Notes: a model not told the origin generated them from the sequence alone. A stretch of 64,000 bases of DNA from Pseudoalteromonas amylolytica (GCF_001854605.1 NZ_MKJU01000025.1:930378-994377); one strand, 5' to 3'. Shown: positions 47,141 to 55,926, counted from the first letter of the stretch. Made by a program: numbers and translations.

Positions 47141-48478
47141 ATGCAGCAAACCGTTCATTTACAACCTGCACAAGCGTATCAAGCGCCAAGGTTTAAAGTT
47201 TATCAACATCGCCAAATCGACAAAATTGAACAACTAGATAAACTTCCTGAGCATTTGCGCTTTGAGATGAAGGTCGTTGCAAACGTCTTTCCATTCCGCG
47301 TGAATAACTTTGTTATTGAAGAGCTAATTGACTGGCATAAAGTACCTGATGATCCAATTTTTCAACTGACATTCCCACAACGCGGTATGTTAGATGACGA
47401 ATCATACGAGCAAATGGCCGCTTTATTGAAGCGCTCGCACACACCTGATGAAGTGTTCGAACTTGCCACTGAGATCCGCCACAAACTCAACCCTCACCCA
47501 GCCGGGCAGATGGAGAAAAACGTCCCACAGTTTGAAGGCGAGCGTGTTGAAGGCATCCAACACAAATACAAAGAAACCGTATTATTTTTCCCTTCTCAAG
47601 GGCAATACTGCCACTCTTACTGTACATTTTGTTTTCGATGGGCACAGTTTGTAGGCAAAGCAACCCGCTTTAATAATAATGACGCAGATTTACTTCACAA
47701 TTACTTAAGTACCAATAAAGAAGTCACAGACTTGTTGATGACCGGTGGTGACCCTATGGTGATGCGTACCGTTAAGTTGCGTAAGTATTTAGAAGCACTT
47801 AAAGAGTCGCGTTTTGATCATATTAAAACGATTCGTATCGGCACCAAGTCTCTCACTTTTTGGCCGTTTAGATATGTGACAGATCCTGATGCCAAAGAGC
47901 TACTGGCATTACTCAAAGAGCTGGTTGATGCAGGCAAACATGTGTCAATCATGGCGCATATTAACCACAAGCAAGAGCTACGTTCTGAAGTGACAAAAGA
48001 AGCAATTCGACTGCTGCGAAAATCCGGCGTGCAGATCCGCACGCAGGCACCTTTGCTCAACCATATAAATGTTGATGCAGATATGTGGTCACAAATGTGG
48101 AAAGAGCAAACTCAACTGGGCATGATCCCCTACTACATGTTTATCGAACGCGATACCGGTGCGAAAAGGTATTTTGAAATACCACTTTATAAAACGTGGG
48201 AAATATTTCGCGATGCCTATAAACAAGTCTCAGGCGTGAGCAGAACGGTTCGTGGCCCATCTATGAGCGCCGGCCCAGGTAAAGTAGAGGTAAGCGGCGT
48301 TGCAGATATTAATGGGGAAAAGGTATTTGTGCTACGTTTTATTCAAGCCCGCAACCCTGATTGGGTGCAACAGCCCTTTTTCGCTAAATATGACGAAAAG
48401 GCAACATGGTTATGTGATTTAAAGCCCGCGTTTGGGCAAGAGAAGTTTTTCTGGGAAGATGAATATAACGCTATGTAA
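47141..48478 (+). CDS. KamA-family radical SAM protein (lysine 2,3-aminomutase-like)
   Basis: About 445 residues. The radical SAM cluster motif is QYCHSYCTFCFRW with cysteines 157, 161 and 164. It is followed by LLMTGGDPMVMRT, IRIGTKSL and the PGKVEVSG region of the aminomutase family. These enzymes use SAM, a 4Fe-4S cluster and PLP to move amino groups. This member is longer at its N-terminus than EpmB and may not act on lysine itself. The upstream frame is open to 47057, but the ATG at 47141 has GAGG close before it and is chosen. It is not in an operon with bioA. Confidence 0.85.
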   Translation: MQQTVHLQPAQAYQAPRFKVYQHRQIDKIEQLDKLPEHLRFEMKVVANVFPFRVNNFVIEELIDWHKVPDDPIFQLTFPQRGMLDDESYEQMAALLKRSHTPDEVFELATEIRHKLNPHPAGQMEKNVPQFEGERVEGIQHKYKETVLFFPSQGQYCHSYCTFCFRWAQFVGKATRFNNNDADLLHNYLSTNKEVTDLLMTGGDPMVMRTVKLRKYLEALKESRFDHIKTIRIGTKSLTFWPFRYVTDPDAKELLALLKELVDAGKHVSIMAHINHKQELRSEVTKEAIRLLRKSGVQIRTQAPLLNHINVDADMWSQMWKEQTQLGMIPYYMFIERDTGAKRYFEIPLYKTWEIFRDAYKQVSGVSRTVRGPSMSAGPGKVEVSGVADINGEKVFVLRFIQARNPDWVQQPFFAKYDEKATWLCDLKPAFGQEKFFWEDEYNAM

Positions 48479-48490
48479 ACAGCCGTTATG

Positions 48491-48524
48491 GCGGGATGAG
48501 TACCAATTATTCCATCCCGCTTTT
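48491..48524 (+). terminator. Rho-independent terminator of the KamA-like gene
   Basis: GCGGGATG and CATCCCGC pair across a 14-nt loop, followed by TTTT, 13 nt after the stop. Confidence 0.75.
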
Positions 48525-48555
48525 ATCATTGAGTTAAATATACAGGCGTAAAGTA

Positions 48556-48927
48556 ATGCTCAATTTATACCTCGACTTAAGTATATTGATTGGCTTAGTA
48601 GTTATTTATGAAGCCCGCTACATTCTTAATACCGCCTCAGTCCCAATCAACAGAGTCGCCATCATCACATCGTTGATTGAGTTTACCTGGATGGTAATTA
48701 GTATTACTGCCCTATTCAAATTACCGCTGTCTGCAGTACAGGTTTTGGTGCCGACTCTGTACATCACTCATAATCTAATCGGCTGGGCATATGGGTTTAT
48801 ATTAGCCGCGAGGCAAAAAGATAATGAGTTTAAGGTCACAATCCCCCGCTGGTACGCAATTTTTTCTTACACCTTTGGTGTTGTTTTTACGCTACTGTGT
48901 ATAGTTGTTAGTTACAGCTCGTTGTAA
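48556..48927 (+). CDS. Small integral membrane protein, unknown function
   Basis: 123 residues with four hydrophobic segments (about 5-22, 36-55, 62-85 and 97-120). No family is recognised. It sits between a terminator and the hydrolase gene 57 bases downstream, and may be co-transcribed with the latter. Confidence 0.7.
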   Translation: MLNLYLDLSILIGLVVIYEARYILNTASVPINRVAIITSLIEFTWMVISITALFKLPLSAVQVLVPTLYITHNLIGWAYGFILAARQKDNEFKVTIPRWYAIFSYTFGVVFTLLCIVVSYSSL

Positions 48928-48984
48928 GATAATAAAAACTTGGATTTAAGTTTACCCAAAACTCAAACTTTAAAAGGACTTATA

Positions 48985-49815
48985 ATGCGTAAAATATTTA
49001 CCATTTTACTACTTACCCCATTTTTGTTCGTAAAAGCCTTCGCTAAAAGCGCTGACTACGCGATTGAAAAAGTCCAATATAAAAACTTAGTAGCTGAGCT
49101 ATACCTACCTGAAGCACAAAATAAACTCCCAGCAGTCATCGCCTTTGGCGGTTCAGAAGGTGGACTCAGCGCTGGTAGAGCTAACGGTGAAATGATTGCA
49201 CCTCACGGTGTTGCCGTGCTTGGACTTGCGTTTTTTGATTCACCAGGGATTGCCAAGACACTTGATCAAATCCCCATAGAGTATTTTATTCATGCCATTG
49301 ATTATCTTGCATCCCACTCAAAAATAGATGCTAACAGAATTGGCGTTGTCAGTGGCTCAAGAGGATCTGAAGCTGCGTTTTTAATGGCTACGCTTGATAA
49401 ACGTATCAAGTCAATAGTGGTTACCACACCCAGTAAAGTTGCATGGAACGGATTAACACAAGCAAAGTCAGCGTGGACCTACCAAGGCAAAGACATTCCA
49501 GCTCTGGCCTTAGTACTTGATAACAAAGCCAATTTACTGGAGCGCTTTAGCGTGTCATTGCAGAATAAACAAAATGTGGCGCAGTCACAGTTCAAATTTG
49601 AACAAATCAATGGCCCGCTACTGATGATCTCTGCGCAGAAAGACCAAGTCTGGCCATCGTATCAAATGGCAAAAGATATAGAACAATACTTAAATAGCAA
49701 AGAATTTGCCTACCCAGTAGTGCATGACACCTATGCCACAGGCCACGGGTTTAGCCAACAAACCGCGCCAAAAATCAAACAGTCAATTGTACAACACATT
49801 GTCACAACGCTTTAA
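48985..49815 (+). CDS. Exported alpha/beta-hydrolase, BAAT C-terminal / acyl-CoA thioesterase-like
   Basis: 276 residues. MRKIFTILLLTPFLFVKAFAK is a cleavable signal peptide, so the enzyme is probably periplasmic. The catalytic set fits the BAAT C-terminal fold: nucleophile elbow SGSRGSEAAF (aligned with the family SKGxE), Asp in SAQKDQVWPS, and His in YATGHGF; the oxyanion region is AFGGSEGGL. The usual N-terminal beta domain of BAAT proteins is missing. AAAGGA precedes the ATG at 48985. The substrate is unknown. Confidence 0.82.
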   Translation: MRKIFTILLLTPFLFVKAFAKSADYAIEKVQYKNLVAELYLPEAQNKLPAVIAFGGSEGGLSAGRANGEMIAPHGVAVLGLAFFDSPGIAKTLDQIPIEYFIHAIDYLASHSKIDANRIGVVSGSRGSEAAFLMATLDKRIKSIVVTTPSKVAWNGLTQAKSAWTYQGKDIPALALVLDNKANLLERFSVSLQNKQNVAQSQFKFEQINGPLLMISAQKDQVWPSYQMAKDIEQYLNSKEFAYPVVHDTYATGHGFSQQTAPKIKQSIVQHIVTTL

Positions 49816-49825
49816 GCATTTAAGG

Positions 49826-49845
49826 GCCAACATCATTATGTTGGC
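49826..49845 (+). terminator. Possible hairpin terminator after the hydrolase
   Basis: GCCAACAT-CATT-ATGTTGGC with no proper T-run; weak. Confidence 0.4.
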
Positions 49846-50191
49846 GCCATTTAATTACTCAACCATCTCAATGTCGTAAAGTCTGCCAAAACCTTAGTAA
49901 TGATGACACTTAACCTCTACCCGTTTGGTTGTAGTGGTCAAGGGCAAACTAGCCCGAGTGGGTGGGAATGTAGGTTCAAAGCTCATTAGAGGCGCTGACA
50001 GTGTCAGAGCAGCTTGTTATTGCACAACTGGTAAATACTTTAAGTAAGATAGATTAGATAAAAACGACATGAGGCGACCAAAAGCCACCTCGATTTGTGA
50101 GTATTGTTTGACGACGGCTGAGCGTCCATATGTGTCCATGATTTACCGCTGTGTAGCAAAGTGAAAACCGGTGTTTTTCAAGGAGAATAAA
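49846..50191. other. Intergenic region without recognised gene
   Basis: About 350 bp between the hydrolase and the VOC remnant. I see no gene, no repeat and no clear promoter in it. Given the gene fragment directly downstream, it may itself be decayed sequence. Confidence 0.5.
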
Positions 50192-50320
50192 ATGTATAGC
50201 TACATTATGATCGGTGCAAATGACTTCGATAGCTCGAAGCGTTTTTACGATGCTACCTTAGAAGTGCTTATATCCTACATTGTAAAAACTAAAGATATGC
50301 ACTTATTAGAATTTATGTAA
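50192..50320 (+). pseudogene. 5' fragment of a VOC (glyoxalase/bleomycin-resistance) family gene
   Basis: Begins at an ATG with a strong AGGAGA site: MYSYIMIGANDFDSSKRFYD then ATLEVL, the normal start of VOC family proteins (first beta strand, then the SxxFY helix). Similarity stops near base 50269 and the frame closes after 42 codons in unrelated residues. The remaining two thirds of the gene is absent. The end overlaps the stop of the convergent DUF2254 gene, so the loss probably came with that gene's arrival or a deletion. Confidence 0.75.
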
Positions 50321-51649
50321 TATATCATTTTCATGAGAATTATTTATATGTACTATTGAAAGCAGCATCTCTCTTAGTAAACTTCTATCATAGGGATTGT
50401 GAATATTCCGATTTAAATCGTATATAACACCATCTAAATAGGAGAATATTTGCTGACTCATTTTGTCATTTTCACGTGCAACAAAGAGAATATTCTTCAG
50501 CGCTTCAAGTACATTTAGCATGACTAGCGCATCGCTTTTGGCGTAATGTCTAATTGGAGAAAAGTTATCATGCAATAATTCCTCAAACTTTACTTCGTGA
50601 AGAAACAATAGCGGCTCTGAATCTTGGTCTAACAAAATGCAATCCACTTCTGCCAGCGACATGCGTTTTATCAGTAATATACTCATCATATCTATTGCTT
50701 TCACTGCGGTGCCTGGATCGTTAATACCGGGACTCATCGCTTTAACCGCAATCTCAGATATTTGTTTCAGTCCGTAGCTATAGTGGTCGCTGATGAACTC
50801 TTCAATATAGAAAATAAAACAATCCAATATTTGCTTTTCTAAATCGGGGTTTCCTTTTAGCGATCTATTACAACGCAAAAAAGGATAGCCTTTAACTGTA
50901 AAATATCCCTGCTTAACCGAGACATAAATAACAAGACTTTCCTTTTCCAAAATTTTCTTTAGCTTATTAATTTTTATGCCTTTGTAGTAGCCTTCAACAA
51001 CACTTTTTATCTCATGCCACCCTTGTAATTGCTCATCACTCGGGTTGTTACATTCTTGCTGCTGTTCTATTAAATCTTCAAGCGCTTCCATTGTATTCTT
51101 AAAAAGCGTGTTGAGAACATGGTCAACCTGAATCTCCTTTGAGATCGAGTGGATAAAAAAAACAAAAAATATCAGCGACATTAACCCTAATATTAAGGCG
51201 CAAAACACCCCTAATGAAGGAACTTTACTGCCATAGAGTTCTATATCTATCTTATCGACATTGATCAATACGATTGTTGAATAGATAATGCTTCCAAGGT
51301 ATACACCTAAGACAAGTTGATGTGAGTTCTTTGTAATAATGCCTGGAAGCATCCTCGGTGACAGGTTACTGCTAGCAGTGTTAAGTACAATCATGACCAT
51401 AGAAAAACTGAATACTGCTAATGAGATGATGCTGCCTATTAATACGCTCAGTATCGTACGAGCATTATTGGGTTCTTCTACAAGAACAAAAGAGAGATGT
51501 TCTTTCACCTGTTTGATAATTGCCAAATTTTCGATAGAGATAGAAGCTACAGCCAGCAATAACGCTGCTGTCGATAACAAACTAGGGTAAAACGCGATAC
51601 TATTTAACACTTCTCTATAGGTGTAGGCTAATCTTTTCAGAATAATCAT
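50306..51649 (-). CDS. DUF2254 family membrane protein
   Basis: 447 residues. The N-terminal half has four hydrophobic segments (about 18-38, 66-90, 108-128 and 145-170); the C-terminal half is soluble and contains ISEIAVKAMSPGINDPGTAV, the hallmark of DUF2254. The family's function is not known. No clear ribosome site is seen at the chosen start. It is flanked by gene fragments on both sides. Confidence 0.87.
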   Translation of the reverse strand: MIILKRLAYTYREVLNSIAFYPSLLSTAALLLAVASISIENLAIIKQVKEHLSFVLVEEPNNARTILSVLIGSIISLAVFSFSMVMIVLNTASSNLSPRMLPGIITKNSHQLVLGVYLGSIIYSTIVLINVDKIDIELYGSKVPSLGVFCALILGLMSLIFFVFFIHSISKEIQVDHVLNTLFKNTMEALEDLIEQQQECNNPSDEQLQGWHEIKSVVEGYYKGIKINKLKKILEKESLVIYVSVKQGYFTVKGYPFLRCNRSLKGNPDLEKQILDCFIFYIEEFISDHYSYGLKQISEIAVKAMSPGINDPGTAVKAIDMMSILLIKRMSLAEVDCILLDQDSEPLLFLHEVKFEELLHDNFSPIRHYAKSDALVMLNVLEALKNILFVARENDKMSQQIFSYLDGVIYDLNRNIHNPYDRSLLREMLLSIVHINNSHENDILHKF

Positions 51650-51695
51650 ATTTTTGAAACCGAATGACAGATAACAGGTTAAAGCATAGATGAAT

Positions 51696-51843
51696 TCATT
51701 TCACACTGTGCTGCTCACTTAATTTTCCTTTAAAACGCCCTAATAGCGGAAAAACCATATTCCCGACTAAGCTCAAAACAATCGCAATCTCATATCGGCT
51801 ATAAGCGACCGAAATACCAATGGCCCCCGTTAGCCATATACCT
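51696..51843 (-). pseudogene. C-terminal fragment of an MgtC/SapB family gene
   Basis: Minus-strand frame reading AGIWLTGAIGISVAYSRYE followed by IAIVLSLV, ending in a TGA at 51696. This is the conserved C-terminal membrane region of MgtC/SapB proteins (AGLW-TGAIG). No start exists; homology ends exactly where a REP sequence begins at 51846, so the 5' part has been lost. Confidence 0.75.
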
Positions 51844-52174
51844 GCCAAGTTGGGGTGGCTGTCCACGATTTTTGATCAAACGATGTAATTGGGCGTGTCG
51901 CATTTTCAATTGAATTTGCGGCGGTTGCTAGGCTGTAATATGCATCATCAGATAAGCTATCAAGCCCTCCTGACGCTTCTAGTCTATTCCATCTCTCAAG
52001 GGCATTTTCTGGATTAATATCCACTGCGCCTTGTGAAGCAGGTGCTCCTCTCGTCGTACCAACAGATTGTGTATTACCTGAGCGCGTTGGACTTGTCGTA
52101 GCGTTATTTGTTGATTTTGGTGTGCTACTCAACCCACTAACAATCCCATTCCCCAACGCATTGCCAAAGGCATC
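51830..52174 (-). pseudogene. Truncated orphan toxin-tip cassette (second copy)
   Basis: Roughly 85% identical by eye to the start of the 52628-53734 tip: FGNALGNGIVSGL, a low-complexity Thr/Ser/Asn linker, then GAPASQGAVDINPENAL and SIENATRPITSFD. The copy stops at exactly that point because a REP sequence follows. An ATG frame exists at 52156-51830, but its last residues are REP translation. Homology extends upstream to the ADAFGNALGN junction at 52174, directly after a hairpin. No immunity gene follows. Interpreted as a broken displaced C-terminal cassette. Confidence 0.7.
51846..51873 (+). repeat. REP copy at a gene-fragment junction
   Basis: CAAGTTGGGGTGGCTGTCCA followed by CGATTTTT, the same family as the copies at 57.3-57.6 kb. 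It separates the MgtC fragment from the truncated toxin tip, and its translation forms the odd C-terminus of the tip frame. Confidence 0.8.
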
Positions 52175-52195
52175 GGCTAGCTACTAGAGCTAGCC
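52175..52195. other. Hairpin at start of second orphan cassette
   Basis: Perfect 8-bp stem GGCTAGCT / AGCTAGCC with a 5-nt loop, placed directly between the immunity candidate's end and the FGNALGN junction. It has the same geometry as the hairpin at 53696-53722 but a different stem sequence. No T-run, so not a typical terminator. Confidence 0.65.
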
Positions 52196-52202
52196 ATCAA
52201 AA

Positions 52203-52628
52203 TTATCTTTTTACGCTTTCTCCATACAAACTAAAACTTTCAACTACAAACCAACCACTTAATAGGATTACTATAAAAACTGCTAGCTTCCCTACTCGGT
52301 TGCCTTTCGTTGATAGTTGATCGTACGATTCAACAATTTTTTTTGCATTCCCGTCTTTATGGAAACAATGAAAATGTATTGCCACTAATACAATGGTCGG
52401 GACCAGAGCCACTAACAATGGATTTCCTATTCTTAAATCAAAGTGAAAAATTGAACTGATTAGGGCAACCACTCCACCTATGAGCCATGTTTCACACATT
52501 CCCAATAACCATGAAGCTCGGGCATACTGGCTTTTCTCGCTCCAACCAAACGTAACCCATTGAGTACTCCTAAAGAAACAGTAGAAACAATAATAAACAT
52601 ACTTATATACACTTAAACCAATATTCAT
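52203..52628 (-). CDS. Membrane protein, candidate immunity protein for the orphan tip
   Basis: 141 residues with three hydrophobic segments (about 44-62, 71-88 and 114-132). The ATG overlaps the stop of the tip gene by one base (TAATG), the coupling usual for toxin-immunity pairs. No family is recognised; the immunity role is inferred only from position. Confidence 0.6.
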   Translation of the reverse strand: MNIGLSVYKYVYYCFYCFFRSTQWVTFGWSEKSQYARASWLLGMCETWLIGGVVALISSIFHFDLRIGNPLLVALVPTIVLVAIHFHCFHKDGNAKKIVESYDQLSTKGNRVGKLAVFIVILLSGWFVVESFSLYGESVKR

Positions 52629-53734
52629 TAGTTTCCACCACGGCCATTTAATCGAAAAGTAGGACCAAGTATCTTTTGATTTTTTTCAACCAAATTACCT
52701 GAGTCCGTCAGAGCTTGGGCTGCACCGCCGGGGTACAATAATTCAGTTCCTCCATAGAGAACCCCTACGACAGGGTTCAATAACGAAATAGCACCGACAC
52801 CAAAGTTTACACTTGCTTTTGCAGTGGTAACTTTAAAGCTCGCTGTTTTGTCCGTGTAATGATTATAAACGCCATAAATATCGTTCCCTGTTCCAGCGAC
52901 AAATGCGAAGTCACCAATGCTACTAGCTAAGTTACCGACATTATAAGTTGTAATCCCAGCTCGACTACCGCCAATCCATCCACTCGCATAGTACTTAGGA
53001 CTTACCACGCCCTGATAACCATTCGTTACCCTAAATGATCCCGGTATTGCGGTTGATATTGTAGCTCCTACTCCGGTTCCTGTTGCTGTTTTGGAAAGAA
53101 CATCAAAAGGTGATTGGTTTTTCGCATTACTCAGCTCCGATCCAAACACATACTCTTCACGCCATGGCCCCGGTGCATAAGCCTGACTCATATCCTGCCA
53201 ATCAATCGAACCTATCAACGAGCTTTCAAGGTCAAAGCCTTGCGGCACTCTACCCATTGTCGTGGTGTTTCTATCAATCCAAGCTTGATTGCTGGCTATA
53301 AGTGATTGAGTACGTTGCACGCTTTGTGCTTTCGTTGCTAAATCACTGTTTAACTGCTGCCTAATCATGTTTGAGTGATTAACCAAACGATTGAATCTAT
53401 CAAACGATGTGATTGGGCGTGTCGCATTCTCAATTGAGTTTGCGGCGGTTGCTAAATTGTAATAATCATTATCTGACAGGTTATCAAGCTCACCTGATGC
53501 TTCGAGCCTATTCCACTTATCAAGTGCATTTTCTGGATTAATATCTACTGCGCCTTGTGAAGCAGGTGCTCCACCTGTTTTACCAATAGGCTGCGTTTGA
53601 CCAGAGCGTTTTGGACTCGTAGTAGTGTTATTTTCTGATTTTGGAGACTTACTTAACCCTGATACAATCGAATTCCCCAACGCATTGCCAAAGGCATCGG
53701 CTATCGAATGACGATAGCCGATAAACAAGCCCAC
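52628..53734 (-). CDS. Orphan C-terminal toxin cassette of a polymorphic toxin
   Basis: 368 codons from a GTG at 53734, without a credible ribosome site. Homology to the adjacent carrier protein starts only at DAFGNALGNSIV (residue 13), the same junction found inside the 53971-55926 product (DVFGNALGNSIV), after which the two are unrelated. That is the pattern of a displaced C-terminal tip waiting for recombination onto a full-length carrier. A Ser/Thr/Asn-rich linker is followed by a GAPASQGAVDINPENAL block and a glycine-rich hydrophobic C-terminus with GVGAISLLNPVVGVLYGG, perhaps membrane-active. No toxin family is recognised. It may be silent or expressed at low level. It is followed by a coupled membrane protein gene. 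Confidence 0.65.
   Translation of the reverse strand: MGLFIGYRHSIADAFGNALGNSIVSGLSKSPKSENNTTTSPKRSGQTQPIGKTGGAPASQGAVDINPENALDKWNRLEASGELDNLSDNDYYNLATAANSIENATRPITSFDRFNRLVNHSNMIRQQLNSDLATKAQSVQRTQSLIASNQAWIDRNTTTMGRVPQGFDLESSLIGSIDWQDMSQAYAPGPWREEYVFGSELSNAKNQSPFDVLSKTATGTGVGATISTAIPGSFRVTNGYQGVVSPKYYASGWIGGSRAGITTYNVGNLASSIGDFAFVAGTGNDIYGVYNHYTDKTASFKVTTAKASVNFGVGAISLLNPVVGVLYGGTELLYPGGAAQALTDSGNLVEKNQKILGPTFRLNGRGGN
53696..53722. other. Hairpin at start of first orphan cassette
   Basis: Stem ATCGGCTATCG / CGATAGCCGAT (11 bp) with a 5-nt loop, placed at the cassette junction just before FGNALGN. The inner 8 bp match the 52175-52195 hairpin in position and size, with three compensatory pair changes. 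Confidence 0.65.
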
Positions 53735-53974
53735 CTATGTTTTATTCCTGAAGCACATACTCTCGAACATAGTAATAAGTACTAAAATAAAACCAAAACC
53801 AGCTAACAGTGAATCAGATCTTTCCAAAGAAAATCCAATAAAAACTTGAACCAACAAAACTGCTATATCAATTCTAATAGCTTTGGTTCTTTGATTTCTC
53901 GATTTACATAAAATTGCATATAACCAACCCCACCTAAAAAGTGACAGAGCCAAAAATAAAATAATTTCTATCAC
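53735..53974 (-). CDS. Small membrane protein, candidate immunity protein for the LysM carrier toxin
   Basis: 79 residues, starting at a GTG that overlaps the toxin gene's TGA (GTGA), so translation is coupled. Two to three hydrophobic segments (about 3-20, 35-50 and 57-72). A short membrane protein in this position commonly protects against an inner-membrane-acting toxin. The role is inferred from context only. Confidence 0.6.
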   Translation of the reverse strand: MIEIILFLALSLFRWGWLYAILCKSRNQRTKAIRIDIAVLLVQVFIGFSLERSDSLLAGFGFILVLITMFESMCFRNKT

Positions 53975-55926
53975 TTTTTAGGCTCCGTCAAAATAGAGTC
54001 ATATGCACCATAAATCTGATACGAATCATGTACAACCATTGGAACAGGCATAGCTTGTATGGCAGGAGCATCCCTAACCGTTTGAATTTGTATAGGTACA
54101 TGTCCACTACTCTGAATTGTTACAGTACCTGTCTGTATAGTTGGTTGAGCAAGTAACGTCGCTCCCATAGCAAGGTCGACTCCATAGAAAGCATTTTCAC
54201 CCCACTGTGGATCAAAGCCTAAAAATTCAGCAGTACTCTTATACACGTTTTTCGTGAAGTGATAATCTCTATCACCACCATAAATTGCATCAGATAAATT
54301 ACCTACACCACTAGAGAAATTACCTAGCCCATGCGCTAATAGCCCTGTTCTCATTTTATTACCCAGAGGTAAGTTCTTTGCAAGCAAACCTGTTGCAATC
54401 TGAGCTGCACCTCCAACTATTTCTAATTCGGCCTTAGCGGCTGTAATTATTCTATCTCTTATAACTCCACTTCGTAAATCATCCATAAAGTACTCGCCAT
54501 ACAACTCCTTATTCTCCCAAATATCAGCAGAGACGGCTTTTACATCATCAATAAGAAGCCCACCAAGAACTTTCGATTTATCCCACAGACTTAAGTCACT
54601 ATAAGAATATTTTTGCTCAGCCAGTAATGTATAAGATTGACTCACATCAAATACATCATTGGAGTTAAACCTCGAATCAGTAGCATCATAGAGATGTTCA
54701 CTTCCTCTAGCTGCCAGTAACTCGTCTAAGCTAGTTCCTGTAGCTTCAGCTCGCTGCGATAAAGTATTTAGCTGTTCTTTAGAAAGACCTTTCCTACCAG
54801 CTTCAATAGCTAGTTCTTTTTCGGTTGGTTTATTTTGCTTATTGATTTCCTGTACAATAGAGTTTCCTAATGCATTGCCAAACACGTCTATCGCAACCTC
54901 TCGGTTATTCCAACTTCTATTGCCCCCAAACACTCGATTTGTTCCATAACTCACACCTTCGCGTAACGTACCATAACCCACGTCTTTTATAAACTGTTGT
55001 AGACCGAACTCAGAGCCCTGTGTTTCACCAGGTAAACGCGCGCCCATTCCCGCACTCACCGCCCTTGCAGCTACATCTGCCCAGCTAAAGCCTGAATGTC
55101 CGTTTACCAACTTGCTCGTCGCGGCTCCTGCTAGGCTCGTGGCTACAGATACCGCCGCTCTACCATAGTTTGTTAATTTCCCTGCTTTTGTTGCAAAGTT
55201 AGCTATCATGGCACCTTCTTCTGCAGCTGCACCCAGCTCAGCAAGTTGCGCTCCCATACCTCGTCCAACCCCTGCCGTAATCGCCGTTACCGCTACTTGG
55301 CCCCAATTAAAATCATCTATCGTCCCTGTAACTACTCCTACCGCTTGACTCGCTACACTACCCATCGCCCCAGCTATTGCCCCCACCGCATATGGATTCA
55401 AGGGACCGCTATACGCCAGACCAATGCCGCCTGTCACAACCACCGCCACCGCTATCATCACTATCGACGCCAGTGCATTACAGCCACCCGCTGGCGGTGG
55501 CGGTACATACGGCATCTCCGGGGTTGTATCACCTATCGCTTCACTTAAATTAATTGGCGAGAAAGCGTCATGACTGTTGAACTCATTGGCTCTTCCTGGA
55601 ATTTCCAGCGTTGTGCCAGGTTGAAGCTCCGACCCAAACCCTAAGCCATTAGCATCCGCTATCACATACCACAAGTCTTCACTACCATAGTATGCTTTAG
55701 CAAGGCTTTGTAAGGTATCCTCCGAACGCACTGGGTGCATTGCACTGGTTGAGCTGGTTTGCTCGGTTGTCGCAAAATGATTTTGCTTAACCGTCATACT
55801 CCCCGATTTGCTCACGTTCCCTAAATAGTGTTCACCACTGTATACGTGGTAATCACCCGTCACCGCCCCATTTATTATGTTTTCTTCAAACTTCACATCC
55901 TCAGCAAGTGGGGTTATCCAGTCCAT
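53971..55926 (-). CDS. LysM-containing polymorphic toxin remnant (Rhs-type carrier C-terminus)
   Basis: 651 residues from the ATG at 55926. Order: a beta-rich N-terminus; a LysM domain (about 65-112: HPVRSEDTLQSLAKAYYGSE, then LEIPGR); a Pro-rich stretch; two hydrophobic segments (about 150-205); an Ala/Gly-rich region; the junction DVFGNALGNSIV (about 350-362); a variable tip with a C-terminal part resembling DUF4225 (LGFDPQWGENAFYGVDLAMG). The reading frame continues 31 codons upstream of the ATG with Rhs-like residues (RAGDFTETANYRLNPRTGE) to an in-frame TAG at 56020, where a REP remnant begins. The gene therefore looks like the 3' end of a much larger Rhs/YD-type protein cut off by rearrangement, and may not be delivered or even expressed. 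Confidence 0.7.
   Translation of the reverse strand: MDWITPLAEDVKFEENIINGAVTGDYHVYSGEHYLGNVSKSGSMTVKQNHFATTEQTSSTSAMHPVRSEDTLQSLAKAYYGSEDLWYVIADANGLGFGSELQPGTTLEIPGRANEFNSHDAFSPINLSEAIGDTTPEMPYVPPPPAGGCNALASIVMIAVAVVVTGGIGLAYSGPLNPYAVGAIAGAMGSVASQAVGVVTGTIDDFNWGQVAVTAITAGVGRGMGAQLAELGAAAEEGAMIANFATKAGKLTNYGRAAVSVATSLAGAATSKLVNGHSGFSWADVAARAVSAGMGARLPGETQGSEFGLQQFIKDVGYGTLREGVSYGTNRVFGGNRSWNNREVAIDVFGNALGNSIVQEINKQNKPTEKELAIEAGRKGLSKEQLNTLSQRAEATGTSLDELLAARGSEHLYDATDSRFNSNDVFDVSQSYTLLAEQKYSYSDLSLWDKSKVLGGLLIDDVKAVSADIWENKELYGEYFMDDLRSGVIRDRIITAAKAELEIVGGAAQIATGLLAKNLPLGNKMRTGLLAHGLGNFSSGVGNLSDAIYGGDRDYHFTKNVYKSTAEFLGFDPQWGENAFYGVDLAMGATLLAQPTIQTGTVTIQSSGHVPIQIQTVRDAPAIQAMPVPMVVHDSYQIYGAYDSILTEPKK

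Noticed and set aside
53696..53722. Hairpin read as a rho-independent terminator of the immunity gene
   Set aside because: No T-run on the minus strand after the stem; the sequence continues directly into the tip junction.
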